This document shows positions 1 to 10,800 of a stretch of 38,483 nt of DNA, one piece after another. The stretch lies in the NCBI GenBank assembly GCA_003427395.1, contig BFEA01000101.1, positions 1,515,716 through 1,554,198 of the forward strand. The letters run 5' to 3'. Every line of letters begins with the position of its first letter. Position 1 is the first letter of the stretch. The position numbers and the translations under genes were made by a program. The DNA comes from Chara braunii (Eukaryota; Streptophyta; Charophyceae; Charales; Characeae). A model generated the notes under the pieces. It ran no database searches. It was not told the origin of the DNA and worked only from the letters and a program-made list of their open reading frames with translations.

Positions 1-66
1 TCGGGGAGAGGCTCCATCTATTGGCGGGGAGCGTCACCTGCTGGAAAACGGGTCCAGCGTCCCTTA
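1..66 (-). repeat. Hairpin module fragment (LINE 3' tail or SINE), cut by window edge
   Basis: The reverse strand reads the first two hairpins of the module found at 13170, 23979, 35111 and elsewhere: stem GCTGGA with TCCAGC-type partner, then GCTCC and GGAGC enclosing the CCAATAGAT loop. The flanking bases match the LINE C copy at 23979 most closely, so the two belong to one subfamily. The third hairpin and A-tail would lie left of the window. The module abuts LINE A, whose endonuclease lacks its N-terminal strand, so insertion of this element probably removed or displaced the start of that ORF2. Confidence 0.75.
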
Positions 67-87
67 TACAGACAGAAATCAGAACAA

Positions 88-1128
88 TCGAAACGGCAAG
101 CCGTTTGGGATCAGCTGAAAGGTGTGGGGGGAAGGATACAGCCAGATGTCATTTGCATTCAGGAAACGCACCTAATGGACAAACCGGAACACCACCAAAC
201 ACATAATTCAATTTGGCCTCACCAGGCCTTCGAAGCGCATGCAAAATCACCAGGATCGGCAGGGGTGGCCATCTGGATCCCGCCTGGGTCACGATTAGAG
301 GTGGTTCATTGGGTGGCAGATGAGGAGCAGGGGAGGTGGGTATCGATCCTCGGCATGTTAGAATTAGAACTGATCAGCATTTTTTGCATCTACGCCCCCA
401 ATACGACTGCAGAGCGGGCCACTTTTTTTGCTCACCTCCAGTCCATGGCCCCTCAAGGCATCCCACTGATCATCGCTGGAGATTTCAACGCGGCTCCAGA
501 CCGGGAAAAGGATCGATGGGGATCTCGTGACCCCTGCCCACATTATGTAGAAGAGGACGAGCGCATAATGGCAGATCTTTGCGAGTCCCTGAGCCTGGTG
601 GACGCTTTTCGACTCCTACACCCAACCGCCAAAACTTACACCTGCCACCGTACCAACGACCAGTTTAGGCATTCAAAACCGCGCATCGATCTGATCCTGC
701 TTTCGCAGGAAATTCAGAATGCCTTGCAACTATCCACTATCCTCCCACAAAGCCCCCACCCTGGCCTAGGCCATTGTACATGTGGGGCTATTTTTTCCTT
801 CCGGAAGCGCCCAGATCAAGGCCCCGGATATTGCAAGCTCAATACTTCCCTTCTCAAAGAAGAATCATTCTGCACATACGTTCGTGACGTCTGGTCTTTT
901 TGGAGGGATCAGAAACCCTTTTTTGACTCAAAAGTGCGTTGGTTCACCAACGGGCTCTTCTTCCTAGCCAGAAAATGTAAGGACTTCTCGAAACTATTGG
1001 CAAACAAAAGACGCACACAAGAAATGGAGGTTCATAAAAGACTTCACAACCTGGTTAACCAGGACAACTCCAATGAACATATCCCGGAGATTCAAAGCTT
1101 GCAGGACCAACTACTTGTATTAGCACAA
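88..1128 (+). pseudogene. LINE A ORF2, AP-type endonuclease domain
   Basis: The domain nicks target DNA to prime reverse transcription. Visible family motifs are the metal-binding Glu in CIQETHL (about 157-177), the central AGDFNAAPD block (about 475-501) and RIDLILLS (about 682-705). The catalytic Asp of the terminal Asp-His pair is lost: codon 769-771 reads Gly (GLGH), where LINE D has GLDH and LINE B has KLDH. The first strand (NVNGL in LINE B) is missing because the copy is interrupted near 70. The open frame has an ATG at 124, but homology extends upstream to 88, so 124 is not the original start. The frame ends early at 1212 because of the duplication described separately. It is not expected to be active. 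Confidence 0.85.
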
Positions 1129-1324
1129 CACCGCTGGCAAGGAATTAGAATTCGAGGCAAATTAGCAAAGTGGTCAATCAAGGGAACATGGACTCTTACT
1201 TCTTCAGTCTAGCTTCTTTAAAAGCCCACCGTTGGCAAGGAATTAGAATTCGAGGCAAATTAGCAAAGCGGTCAATCGAAGGGACCATGGACTCTTACTT
1301 CTTCAGTCTAGCTTCTTTAAAAGC
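1129..1324 (+). repeat. 98-bp tandem duplication inside LINE A ORF2
   Basis: Two adjacent copies start at 1129 and 1227 with the same opening, CACCG(C/T)TGGCAAGG. They encode the conserved RWQGIRIRGK block between endonuclease and reverse transcriptase. The first copy also lacks one base relative to the second. A 98-bp unit is not a multiple of three, so the duplication shifts the reading frame. This explains why the endonuclease frame closes at 1212 while the downstream frame opens at 1170. Confidence 0.9.
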
Positions 1325-3097
1325 CTACCGAACCACCATCGAAGCTCTGATCGATCCTGTCTCCGATGACTTAGCCACCACTACAGCACATTGCGTAAAG
1401 ATTGCTATAACTTTTTACAAAGACCTCTTCTCCTCTCACATTCCCCCCGAGCCGGAGGATGACCGACTAAAAGCGATGAACGACTTTTTACGCCCAGTAG
1501 AGGGTCACCTCTCCTCGTCACAAAAAAATCATTTTGACCGGCCGATCTCCAAAGAAGAGATCTGGACGACACTTATGCAAATGGAGGAAGAGAAAACCCC
1601 AGGCCTAGATGGCTTCCCCAAAGAATTTTGGGAGGACATGTGACCCCTCCTAAGCGAAGACTTGATGAACTTCTATAGGGCAGTATGGGATTCGGGCGAG
1701 TTGGGGGAACTGGTAGGGCAAGGGGTACTCACTCTGGTTCACAAAAAAAGAGATAAAATGAACATAAAAAACTACCGACCTATCACACTCTTGACGGTCG
1801 TATACAAGATGCTATCAAAGGCTCTGGCCAACCGAATGATAGAAATAATGGAAGACATCATTCCCTCGGCCCAGACCGGCTTTATGCGTAATCGGAACAT
1901 ACAAGAAAACATACTCTTGATCAATGAGGTGATCAGCTTGGCATATCAGTCCAAAATTAATGCCGCTCTCATCTTCATTGATTTCGAAAAAGCCTATGAC
2001 CACGTGGATTGGCTATTTCTAAACAGATGTCTGGATCGTCTAAATTTTGGAATCAACTTTCGATGGTGGGTACGCATCTTACATCAGAACGCTACTACGA
2101 GCGTTCAGATCAACGGGTCGCTAGCCCCAATGATAAGGTTACAACGTTCAGTACGACAAGGGGACCCCATCGCCCCCTTCCTGTTTATTATTATCATGGA
2201 AGCGCTAGTTGCCAACCTCCGTCAGAGCAAGGACATAAAGAGAATTCAGATCTCCGGCATCCCTGAGGAAGCAGTTCCGATACGCTCGTTGTTCGCCGAC
2301 GATCTCAAAATTTTGGCAGATGCCACGCATCAAAATATGGAGGCAATTCATAGACTAATGGATCTTTTCGGCACCCTCTCTGACATGGCCATCAATTGGG
2401 GACAAAAAACAATAGGATGGTGGCTCCATCATCAAGGGGGCCACCCACCGGAGGGGCACCAGGGCTCCTGGGCAGACCCGGAAACCCCCATTCGAATCTT
2501 GGGGGTCAAGATGACAGCTTCAGGCAAACCCCCCGAGAACGATGGATGGTTATCAAGCCCTACATTTGCTAAACTCTCACAATGGAACCACCAGCACACA
2601 TCCCTCTTCGGACGTGCCTTGATTACCAACAATGTAGTGTTAGCCACCCTGTGGTACAAATCGGTCCTTTGGCCGCTGAGCCCAGTCGCCCAGAAAGCCC
2701 TGAAGAGGAAGGTGGAAGCGTACTTATGGAGAGGAGACAACGAAAATCCCCATGCGATAAGCAGAGTGGCGTGGGACTCAGTTATACAACCTAAGGCAAA
2801 GGGCGGTCTGGGTATTCTAGACCCTCTTAGCCAATCCCAAGCCCTCAGTCTACAATGGGTGTTACGTTTGATCTTTGACAATCCTTCAGTGTGGAGGCCG
2901 CTCGCTCAAGAACAAATTGCACGTCTTGCCTCTGATCCCCCCCCTACCATCCACCCTATCCAATGGTTAGACGACCGCTATTGGAGGATTCCACGGCGCC
3001 CCCGGGGAAGGGAAGGGCGAAGGGACGACTTCTGGCTCCGCCTGTTAAAAATCAGGAGGAAGCTTTCCCCCCCTAATCGACCACCTCCCGTGAGATG
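1227..3097 (+). pseudogene. LINE A ORF2, reverse transcriptase domain
   Basis: The reverse transcriptase core of the LINE copies element RNA at the nicked target. In order I see KTPGLDGFPKEFW, KKRDKMNIKNYRPITLL, IFIDFEKAYDHVDW (motif A with catalytic Asp), RSVRQGDPIAPFLF (motif B) and FADD at 2292-2303 (motif C). They are followed by the thumb-like WRGDNENPHAISRVAWD region. One in-frame nonsense codon lies at 1641-1643, where related copies have Trp (TGG to TGA). A one-base deletion in a G run near 3098 moves the continuation into another frame. The catalytic motifs themselves are intact, making this one of the better-preserved RT cores in the window. Confidence 0.9.
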
Positions 3098-4594
3098 GAA
3101 GAAGTGGCAAGACAACCCCTCTTCGGGAATCGTTGGATCACCAACGAACAAAGCCATATTTTTTGCAGCTCTGACTCCCCATGGAAAGGATGGGTGAAGA
3201 ATGGGGTGACAAAAGTAGGCGACCTCTGGGACGAAGAAAAGAAGGACTGGAAGAGCCCGGAGAGGATGGGGGAGGAACTGGGGTATTGCCATAATGTAGA
3301 GACTGCATTTGAAGAAATAACGGAGGCTCTCCCAGTGGGCTGGTGGCCCATCCTGCGCAAAGGAAGGGTGCTGATGGAAGGGGACTGGGTGGCCAAGGAA
3401 GGGAGGGGGAACAAGGTCGGCCTTATCCACATGGNCCGNTCNCAGGAGGTGCTGATCGAATGGTATAGAGAAGAAAGGAATGGAAGACTGAGAGGAAGCA
3501 GCACTCCCTTCCAATGGGTCCAGAAGGATAGATTACACAGAATTCGGGTGCTAGAGGTCGGGGGGAACAGGCGGGCATTCTTTTCTGAGATAGCTATAGA
3601 GGCCCTCCCCATTCACCCTTGGGAATGGGTGTGGAACCCCGATCCACGACCCCATCTAAGGCACCCCAAACCCAAAACCTTGCCCGACCTCACTGCCAAA
3701 ACAGCGTACAACATGCTAAGAGTTAAACGTTGTCTAAAGAACACAGTGGTCGATCGCTGGCAAAGGCACCTCAACATAGAGCGTCACCTTCTTACACCCA
3801 TCAGATGGTTCCGGGATATTAAATGTAAACCCGCGAAAATCACATCATTGCAGTGGCAGATCCTGCATCGGTGCCTCCCCACCAACAATTGGTTGATAGA
3901 TCACACACAGTTAGAACAGCAGGGCCAAGCGCTCCCTTGGTGTGACCGATGCCAGCAGGGCTTCCCGGGTAAAAAGAGAGCAGAAACAATAAAGCATATT
4001 TTTCTACAATGCCCTGCTGCTGTTCTTACCTGGAGGTGGTGGGATAGGGTGTGGCAACAGATAATCCCCGGGCGACCATGGCCGTGGGATTGGCGGGCCA
4101 TCTTATTGGGACATTACCCACCCTTCCTAGATGATATCTTCGTACTAAATATGTTCCACCTAGCCCGACGAATGATTTTGTGGATCCTGTGGTGGCAACG
4201 ATGCGCACTGACTTTAGAGCACGTAAGGGTAGAGGGCGAAGAACGGAAGGAACAACTCAAAGAATATTTTCAACTGGAGCTCTCACACAGATGGAAAACA
4301 CTGAAGCAAACATTAGACAGCCTCCACAGAGTCACTGACATCCGCGAACGGCTCCTACAGTTCTCTAGGGAGTGGTTGGGTGGGGATCGGGAGGGCTGGG
4401 TAGCAGAAATACGCTGGTCAGGACCTTGGGAGGGAGAAGGGGGAGAGGAGGGCGTCCCCCGAGAGCAGGTGCCTAGAGACTATCGAATGACATTTAAGGA
4501 TTGGCTGACAGTGGACCCCAGTTGCCCTATGCAACCTGCGGAAGAGTTCTCAGACCCGTTCCCTCCCCACCCATATGCGTTGGAAATCTGTTGA
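3098..4594 (+). pseudogene. LINE A ORF2, C-terminal region with zf-RVT finger
   Basis: This is the continuation of ORF2 after the frameshift near 3098, beginning at EEVARQPLFGNRWIT and ending at a TGA at 4592. Around 3935-4015 it carries WCDRCQ, then ETIKHIFLQC, the Cys-X2-Cys...His...Cys pattern of the zf-RVT domain at the C-terminus of plant LINE polyproteins. It is followed by a Trp-rich WRWWDRVWQQ stretch and PWPWDWRAILLG, both conserved in copies B, C and E. Ambiguous bases at 3435, 3439 and 3442 blur three codons. The finger is thought to bind nucleic acid; its exact role is not established. Confidence 0.85.
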
Positions 4595-5410
4595 CCAACA
4601 CGTCCCGGAAGCCCCGCTTATCCCTGCCGTCTTCTCCCATCTGTTTTCCTCCTTCTCTTCTGTTCTGGCTAGTCTTCTTGTCTGTGTCTCAGCCTGTCTC
4701 CACCCGGGTCCCTTTTTCTTACCCTGTTTCCCTGTTTTCCTTTTCCCTGCTCTGGCTCGTCTGCTTTGTCTGAGTTTTTTGCCTGATTCGGCTGCAGTCA
4801 AGTTTGGCAGCATGGGGGTTGGTCAGAAAAGAGGATCGAGGGCAGTACACAGTAGGTGACATTAGGTGATAGGTAAGGAGGGTGACTCTCCTGCCTTCTA
4901 GCCAGGGCATAGTCGGTGCATTTGTCAATTCAGTCATTTTGGATTTCATTCAAGATTTATTCAAGATTCAAATTGCAGTCCTATTTCAGTCCTGTTTCCA
5001 TTTTTGCTTCCATTACGCTGCCAGCGGGGTGACTGATGGAGGACAGTGTTGAAGGGCCGGAAAGGCAGGGAGACGACAGGAATAACCACTGGTGCCCCCC
5101 AGCGGCTCCTCCCGTCCCCATGACCAGGCACAAGGTTGGAAAGGGAGAAGAGGACCACCCCGCAGTCAAGAGTCACGTGGCTGTGTGGTTGGATTTTCCA
5201 CGGCTTTGGTCGTATGCACACATGCTCAATCAATCCTCTGTCTTCCAGAGTAATCAATGCTGGCAGGCACCTTCAAGACACCATCCCATTCTCCTTCCTA
5301 GCATCATTCTGTATCAATCTGTATCAAAACAAAAGGGTAGGGGGTGGGAGGAGCTAGAATACAGCTGCAGGTATCTGGCGCCGGTTTCTCGGTGAAGAGG
5401 TTCCCCCCCC
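4595..5410. other. Non-coding stretch after LINE A
   Basis: No credible gene is seen. The first part (about 4600-4780) is pyrimidine-rich and is probably the LINE A 3' UTR. A short segment near 5090 (CCACTGGTGCCCCCCAG) recurs in the LINE B 3' UTR near 13040, which supports this stretch being LINE-derived. Short AT-rich direct repeats (TTCAAGATT) occur at 4945-4975. A small hairpin repeat at 5222 is listed separately. Confidence 0.5.
5222..5272 (+). repeat. Small hairpin repeat, copy 1
   Basis: A roughly 50-base repeat runs from TGCTCAATCAATCC to AATCAATGCTGGCAGG, with a central hairpin CTCTG / CAGAG. Related copies lie at 5420 and, inverted, at 14178. The stem sequence differs between copies but stays paired. 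Confidence 0.6.
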
Positions 5411-5419
5411 TCAGTACCT

Positions 5420-5474
5420 CTTGCTCAGTCAATCCCCTGGATGCCAGGGCAATCAACGCTGGCAGGACCTGTTC
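5420..5474 (+). repeat. Small hairpin repeat, copy 2
   Basis: Same repeat as at 5222, here with stem CCCTGG / CCAGGG. It lies directly upstream of the recognisable LINE B ORF1 sequence and may mark the 5' boundary of that copy, either as part of its 5' UTR or as an older neighbouring insertion. Confidence 0.65.
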
Positions 5475-5489
5475 CAGATTTGTGTTGTT

Positions 5490-6443
5490 AATTCTCAAAC
5501 TGATCAGCCGACCATTGTTAGAGCCGTGCCTGAAGGGGCAGTCAGAACTAGAGATTTCATTTACTTTCACCATGCAAGTAATTGGGCCTTCCATGATGAC
5601 GCAGCCTTCAAATCTACAAACGATAAGGTTGGGTGGATCAGAGAACGGTGAGCTGCATTCAAAGGATCTCCGGCGAATGCACGTGAATGGTTCCTCATCC
5701 AACCAGCCTCGTCGTCTGTTATCACAGTCCTCTGTGTATCAGAGGCTGACAAAAACACGATGGACGAATGGAGATCTTTGCGGTATGATAGATCAGAGGT
5801 CCGTATCTACCCATGGGCCCCTCCGAAGCCGCAACGCCCAGAAGAGCGCAGGGAGCAATTGATGAGAGAGCACTTCTGGGTAGAATTCCAACACATTCCG
5901 ATCGAGATCCAGACCGCCTTCGTCCAGGACATCGCCGAGAAATATGACATAGTTGACTTCATTGACCCGCTCCCTCCTCACGTGGCCCGGAGGGACGATT
6001 ACTTAATGTTAGCAATCAACCTTGTTGATGAGCATGTCTTCTCGATTAACGATGTGATCCCCTTCTGTGTAGGGGGTAAATTGTATCGAGTCCACACCGC
6101 CCATAAACACAGGCCTTGGTGTTTTAAATGCCAGGCCTGTGGGCACCTATACACTGATACAACCTGTAGCCGATATCCCTCGCGTACAGCAAAACCCACA
6201 GGACGTCTGAGGAAGGATCCTTTCGAGGAGACCAGGTGGCGGACGGTAGACCCTGGTTACGAGGGATGGGTCTACATTGACAAACCATGGGGGAAGGAGG
6301 GGGAAGTAGTTGGATGGACATGGGAAGGACAGGGGGATCCACGGCCGGGTTCCCAGCCACCTTCTAATTGGGCCCCCCCTAAATCACTGGAGTCACACTT
6401 ACACCCCCCCACCCCAAGTCGAAAAAACAGGGTGCTTGGGTAG
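5490..6443 (+). pseudogene. LINE B ORF1, gag-like N-terminal part with CCHC-type knuckle
   Basis: An RNA-binding gag-like protein of the LINE. Homology to LINE D ORF1 starts around HASNWAFHDD (near 5575). One nonsense codon (5649-5651) interrupts the frame, which continues in the same frame to 6443. The block HFWVEFQHIPIEIQTAF with IVDFIDPLP resembles the DUF4283-type fold of plant LINE ORF1 proteins. It is followed near 6118-6170 by a knuckle WCFKCQACGH ending TTC, that is Cys-X2-Cys-X4-His-X6-Cys. The knuckle is slightly longer than the usual Cys-X2-Cys-X4-His-X4-Cys. A conserved downstream GWTWEGQG segment is shared with LINE D. The frame breaks shortly after 6443. Confidence 0.75.
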
Positions 6444-6481
6444 CAGTCGGCAACAAGAAGAAGGAACCCACGCAGAAGGAA

Positions 6482-7084
6482 TTGATGGAAACAAGCAAAG
6501 GAGTCGAGAACCGGAATAACCGCTTTGAGTGTCTGAAAGATGGGGGGGGGTTGATCCAGGAAACACAGGAAACCCAGGAGGAGGCCTCTGCAGAGAAGGA
6601 CCAGCCTAGAAGGGAGGATCAACCATCGTCAGCGCAATCGAGCTTGGCGATAGGAGAAAAGAAGCCAGGCCGTCTGCCGGATACTCAACCCATCTCAATA
6701 GTAGAGGAACATAAAACGACAAAAGGGGAGAATGGGAGGGATGGACCCCCAGAGAAACAGCATGGAACGAGATTGAAACAGCAGGCAAGGACTCGGTCAC
6801 CGCACCTGCTCGAACAACACCCGTCACATGCGCAACAGCCACAACCTCAATCCCCCCGGCCCCAGCAAAGGGGGCAGGGCCAACAACAGGAACAACCAGA
6901 TCAGCTGACCCCAGACTTCTGTTCGGATGCTTTTGGGGCACAGCAAATGGATGTAGACACAACACCCCCCCCGCCCGATGTAGAGATGGAGGAACCCTCC
7001 AAGGACCCGTTGGACCCGGATGCCCCCCCCCCAAGAAATGAGCCTAGACCAAAAAATCCAGGTAGTGGCAGATTAGATTCTTAA
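6482..7084 (+). pseudogene. LINE B ORF1, Gln/Pro-rich and acidic middle part
   Basis: Continuation of ORF1 in another frame. Composition is highly biased: Gln and Pro runs (QQPQPQSPRPQQRGQGQQQ) followed by the acidic MDVDTTPPPPDVEMEEPS. LINE D has a matching Gln-rich segment and an MDVEV-type start at the same relative position. The frame closes at 7082 (TAA). Homology to LINE D continues in a third frame at 7077-7200 (EYWDKSYVELVALLNNSPS, similar to EFWDETYKALIPLLENNES), so the stop is a consequence of another indel. This is probably a flexible linker in one long ORF1 of roughly 750-900 residues. Confidence 0.65.
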
Positions 7085-7242
7085 ACATTTCCAAGCAGAC
7101 TGCCCACACGAAGGAGAGGAATACTGGGACAAATCTTACGTTGAGTTAGTGGCGCTCCTTAATAACAGCCCGTCTCTGAGGAACGCGCTCACCTCCGCCC
7201 CCCCCCCCCCATTTAACGTGGGCTGAGGCTTTTCAACGCATA

Positions 7243-7803
7243 TTGGCCGTCGCTCGTGGACGATTTCACCCACCTCCGGCGGCGGAGCCATCTGCTCCAC
7301 ACTCACCCGGACATGAGCCCTCGTGCGCAGTGCCGAATGGCGGAAGGGGAGCAACAGAGGAGGGGATGACCTCTCGAACACTTAAAGTTAGGCAGCTCAT
7401 CGAACGGGGCCTCTTTGAGCTACCTCTCTCCAAACTCAATGGGGTGATGGTAATCCCCTTCAGGAAAGTGGAAGGAAAATGGGAGTTGGGCCTCTCCCCG
7501 ACAGGGGATTACGGGGGCGTAACGATGCACGGCTGGGAATTCTCGCTCCATGAGAAAGACCGTATGGAAAGGGGCAAAGAGTTCTCTGACCAAATGTCAA
7601 CCTTCATCCCCAATCACTACTCCCCGGGAGCTAGGGCAGGATTGAGGTTTGAAACGTCTACTGAGCAGATAGCTCGGAATGACTTGTACCTGCTCTTCGA
7701 CCCCAATAAAACTTCTAATCTAGGCTGGTTTAGCCACAATGCTCTCTTGGACCTGCAATGTGCCAAGATCAAAGCCAGCGACTTCTGGTCCGGTATCCAT
7801 TAA
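7243..7803 (+). pseudogene. LINE B ORF1, conserved C-terminal domain of unknown function
   Basis: The frame ends at a TAA at 7801, 17 bases before ORF2. Similarity to LINE C (18502-19098) and LINE D (29743-31185) covers the central pattern GLF/GLL..IPFR..., W(E)LGLS..., G(V/E)TM(H/K)G, then DLYL/DVYLRY and WFS...DLQ..KIKA. I do not recognise this as a named domain. It is downstream of the knuckle and just upstream of ORF2 in all three copies. The first roughly 40 residues of the open frame are low-complexity and probably out of the ancestral frame. Confidence 0.65.
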
Positions 7804-7820
7804 ACAGAGGATAGGAAGAC

Positions 7821-10800
7821 ATGGACGACCTCGAAACACTATACTGTAGGAACTTGGCGTGGCGGAAATGCGTTGATTCGACTGACCTGGACCTGCGTTC
7901 CATTAACGTTAATGGCCTGGCATCAAGTAAACCTGAAAAGCGCCAAACTATTTGGGATCAACTTAAAGGAATTGGAGGCAGGCGATGGCCGGACGCAATT
8001 TGCATACAAGAAACCCATTTGCTAAACAGCCCGGAGCACAACAGAGCGCATAAGCAAATCTGGCCCCACACAGCTATAAGAGCACACGCCCCGAGACCCG
8101 ACTCAGTAGGGGTGGCAATCTGGGTCCCTCCAGACTCTAGATTTCAACCTGTTCATTGGGCAGTAGACGAAGAAGAGGGACGCTGGGCTTCGGTCCTAGG
8201 TATGTTGGAACTAGAATTGCATTGCATCATCTGCATCTACTCTCCAAATACAGTAGGGGGAAGAAGGGAGTTCTTGGGGAGGATCGACATGCAAGTCCCG
8301 GAAGGCATTCCCCTGGTTTTAGCAGGAGATTTCAATGTCACCCCCGACAAAGGATTGGACAAATGGAAGCCTCAGGAATCGCCCTCCTTTGCGGCGGCAG
8401 AGGATGAACAAATGATAGCTGACCTCTGCAGATCGCTTTCAGTCTTCGACACTTTTCGACGGCTGCATCCCCAAACACGTGTCTTTACATGCATACACGG
8501 TAATGACCCGGCGTGTTTATCCAAATCCAGAATCGATCTTATCTTAATATCCAACGATCTCGAAGGGGCTCTGTGATGGGCACTGATTCTCCCACGAAGC
8601 CCGCATCCGAAACTGGACCATAAAACCTGCGGCATTGTACTAACTATGAGGAAAAGGCCTGATCAAGGAACTGACTTCTACAAACTCAACACCTCCCTGC
8701 TTAAAGACACTTCCTTCTCGCAAATGATCAGGCATGAATGAAACTTTTGGCGTCAACAGAAGCATCTTTTTGACTCACGTTTAATCTGGTTTAACAACGG
8801 TTTAATCTTCCTCACAAAGAAATGCAAGGAATTCTCCAAGGCCAAGGCAGCCTTACGGCAATACCAAGAAATGGCTACCCATAACGAACTAATAAGCCTG
8901 GAACAACAGGTAGAGTCGCTACAGCTTACTACTTCCACCCAAGAACCGCAACACCTTATCACAGCTATCCAAGGAAAGAAAGACCAGCTCTTTTTACAAT
9001 TTGCATTACATAGATGGCAAGGGATTAGAATTCGAGGGAAGATGACCCATCTAGCACATGAAGCATCAATGGACACACAATTTTTCTCAATAGCCACCGC
9101 TAGAGCTAGACGAACGACTATCGAAACGTTTTTTGACCCGGAGAATAATAACACAATCGCCACTGACACTGCACATTGTACGTTAATCACTAGGAAATTC
9201 TTTAAACAACTGTATACTTCCCAAATCCCATCTCCGCAGGGGGAAGCGAGAATTAGGGAGAAACACGAATTCCTCTCCCCAATGAACCACTCAATCTCCC
9301 CTCAGCAGCGGGACGAGTTGGAGATACCGCTCACAAAAGAAGAGGTATGGACTGCACTCCTCCAAATGAAGGAAGAAAAAACCCCCGGCATAGACAGCTT
9401 TCCCAAAGAGTTTTGGGAAGCCACATGGACAGACATGAGCAGCGATTTGTGGGACTATTATCAAGATGTATGGGAGGCTGGGGAAATGGGGGAGATTGTA
9501 GGGAGAGGGGTGCTGTCCCTCCTTTATAAAAAAAGAGATAAAATGAACATCAGAAATTATAGGTCTATCACTCTGTTCACTGTAGTCTAGAAAATGCTTT
9601 CCAAGGCACTAGCTAACAGAATGGCAACAGTTTTGGAAGACGTCATACACCCGGCTCAAACATGATTCATGTCCAGCAGAAATATACAAGAAAATATCTT
9701 GCTGGTCAATGACGTGGTCCAACTGGCGCAACGGAATCGGGCAAATGCGGCCATTATCTTCATCGATTTCGAAAAAGCCTATGACCACGTGGATTGGGGC
9801 TTCCTTGACAAATGCCTAGAGAAAATGAACTTCGGTCCAACGTTTCGGCGATGGGATAAGATCCTACACAAAAATGCCACTACCTGTGTCCAGGTCAATG
9901 GGTCAGTGGCACCACCCTTTGAGCTCCAACGATCGGTGAGGCAAGGGGACCCAATTGCCCCATACCTCTTCTTGGTAATAATGGAAGCACTATCAGCCAA
10001 CCTGAGAAAAAACAAGAATCTTACGCGCATTAAGATATCCAATATTCCACAAGATGCGATTCCGATTTGCTCCCTGTTTGCAGACGACCTTACGATCATG
10101 TTGGAAGCGACAGAATCTAACATGGAGGAGATTCAGCAGCTCATGAACATGTTCTGTCAGCTGTCCGATATGACTGTCAATTGGGGACAAAAAACGGTAG
10201 GCTGGTGGCTGCACCATCAGGGGGGGAGACCCCCGGAGAACCCACGAATAATGTGGCTCCCCCCCGATGACCCCCTGAGAGTTCTGGGGGCACGAATGAC
10301 TGCCAGAGGAAAGCCGACAACGAATGATGAATGGTTAGCTGGACCAGCAAGAGCCAAGCTTGAAAAATGGAACAACAAACATACATCAATTTTCGGGAGA
10401 GCGCTGGTCATTAATAACGTAATCCTGGCCACACTCTGGTATAAGGCCATCTTATGGCCAATGAGTAACGGGGGTCTTAAAACACTAAAACAACAGTTAA
10501 CGGCTTTCCTTTGGAGAGGAGACAGTAATACTGCCCATGTGATAAGCCGGGTTGCATGGGACTCGGTGATCCAGCCCAAGAATAGAGGAGGACTGGGAAT
10601 CGTCGACCCAGTCACGCAATTCCACGCCCTCACAATTCGTTGGATCCAGCACATTGTTTTCTCGCCCTCATCCCCATGGGTACCCTTAGCCTTAGCCCAA
10701 CTTGCAGACCTGGCTCCGAAAACCCCACCTGAGATTTATCCTCGGGTGTGGTTAGAGGACAGGTACTGGAAGGTGCCTAGGAAGTATAGCAACGGAGATC

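Larger units (their letters stand above)
67..4594 (+). mobile_element. LINE A, non-LTR retrotransposon copy, 5' end missing
   Basis: This is an ORF2-only LINE copy: endonuclease, reverse transcriptase and a C-terminal Cys/His finger, in that order, homologous to LINE B over its whole length. Homology to B starts near 70-90, inside the first part of the endonuclease, so ORF1 and the 5' UTR are absent. Breaks in the coding frame are a 98-bp tandem duplication (1129-1324), a nonsense codon (1641) and a one-base deletion near 3098. Three ambiguous bases lie at 3435, 3439 and 3442. The 3' boundary is not clear; no hairpin module or poly(A) tail is visible in the following 800 bases. Confidence 0.85.
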
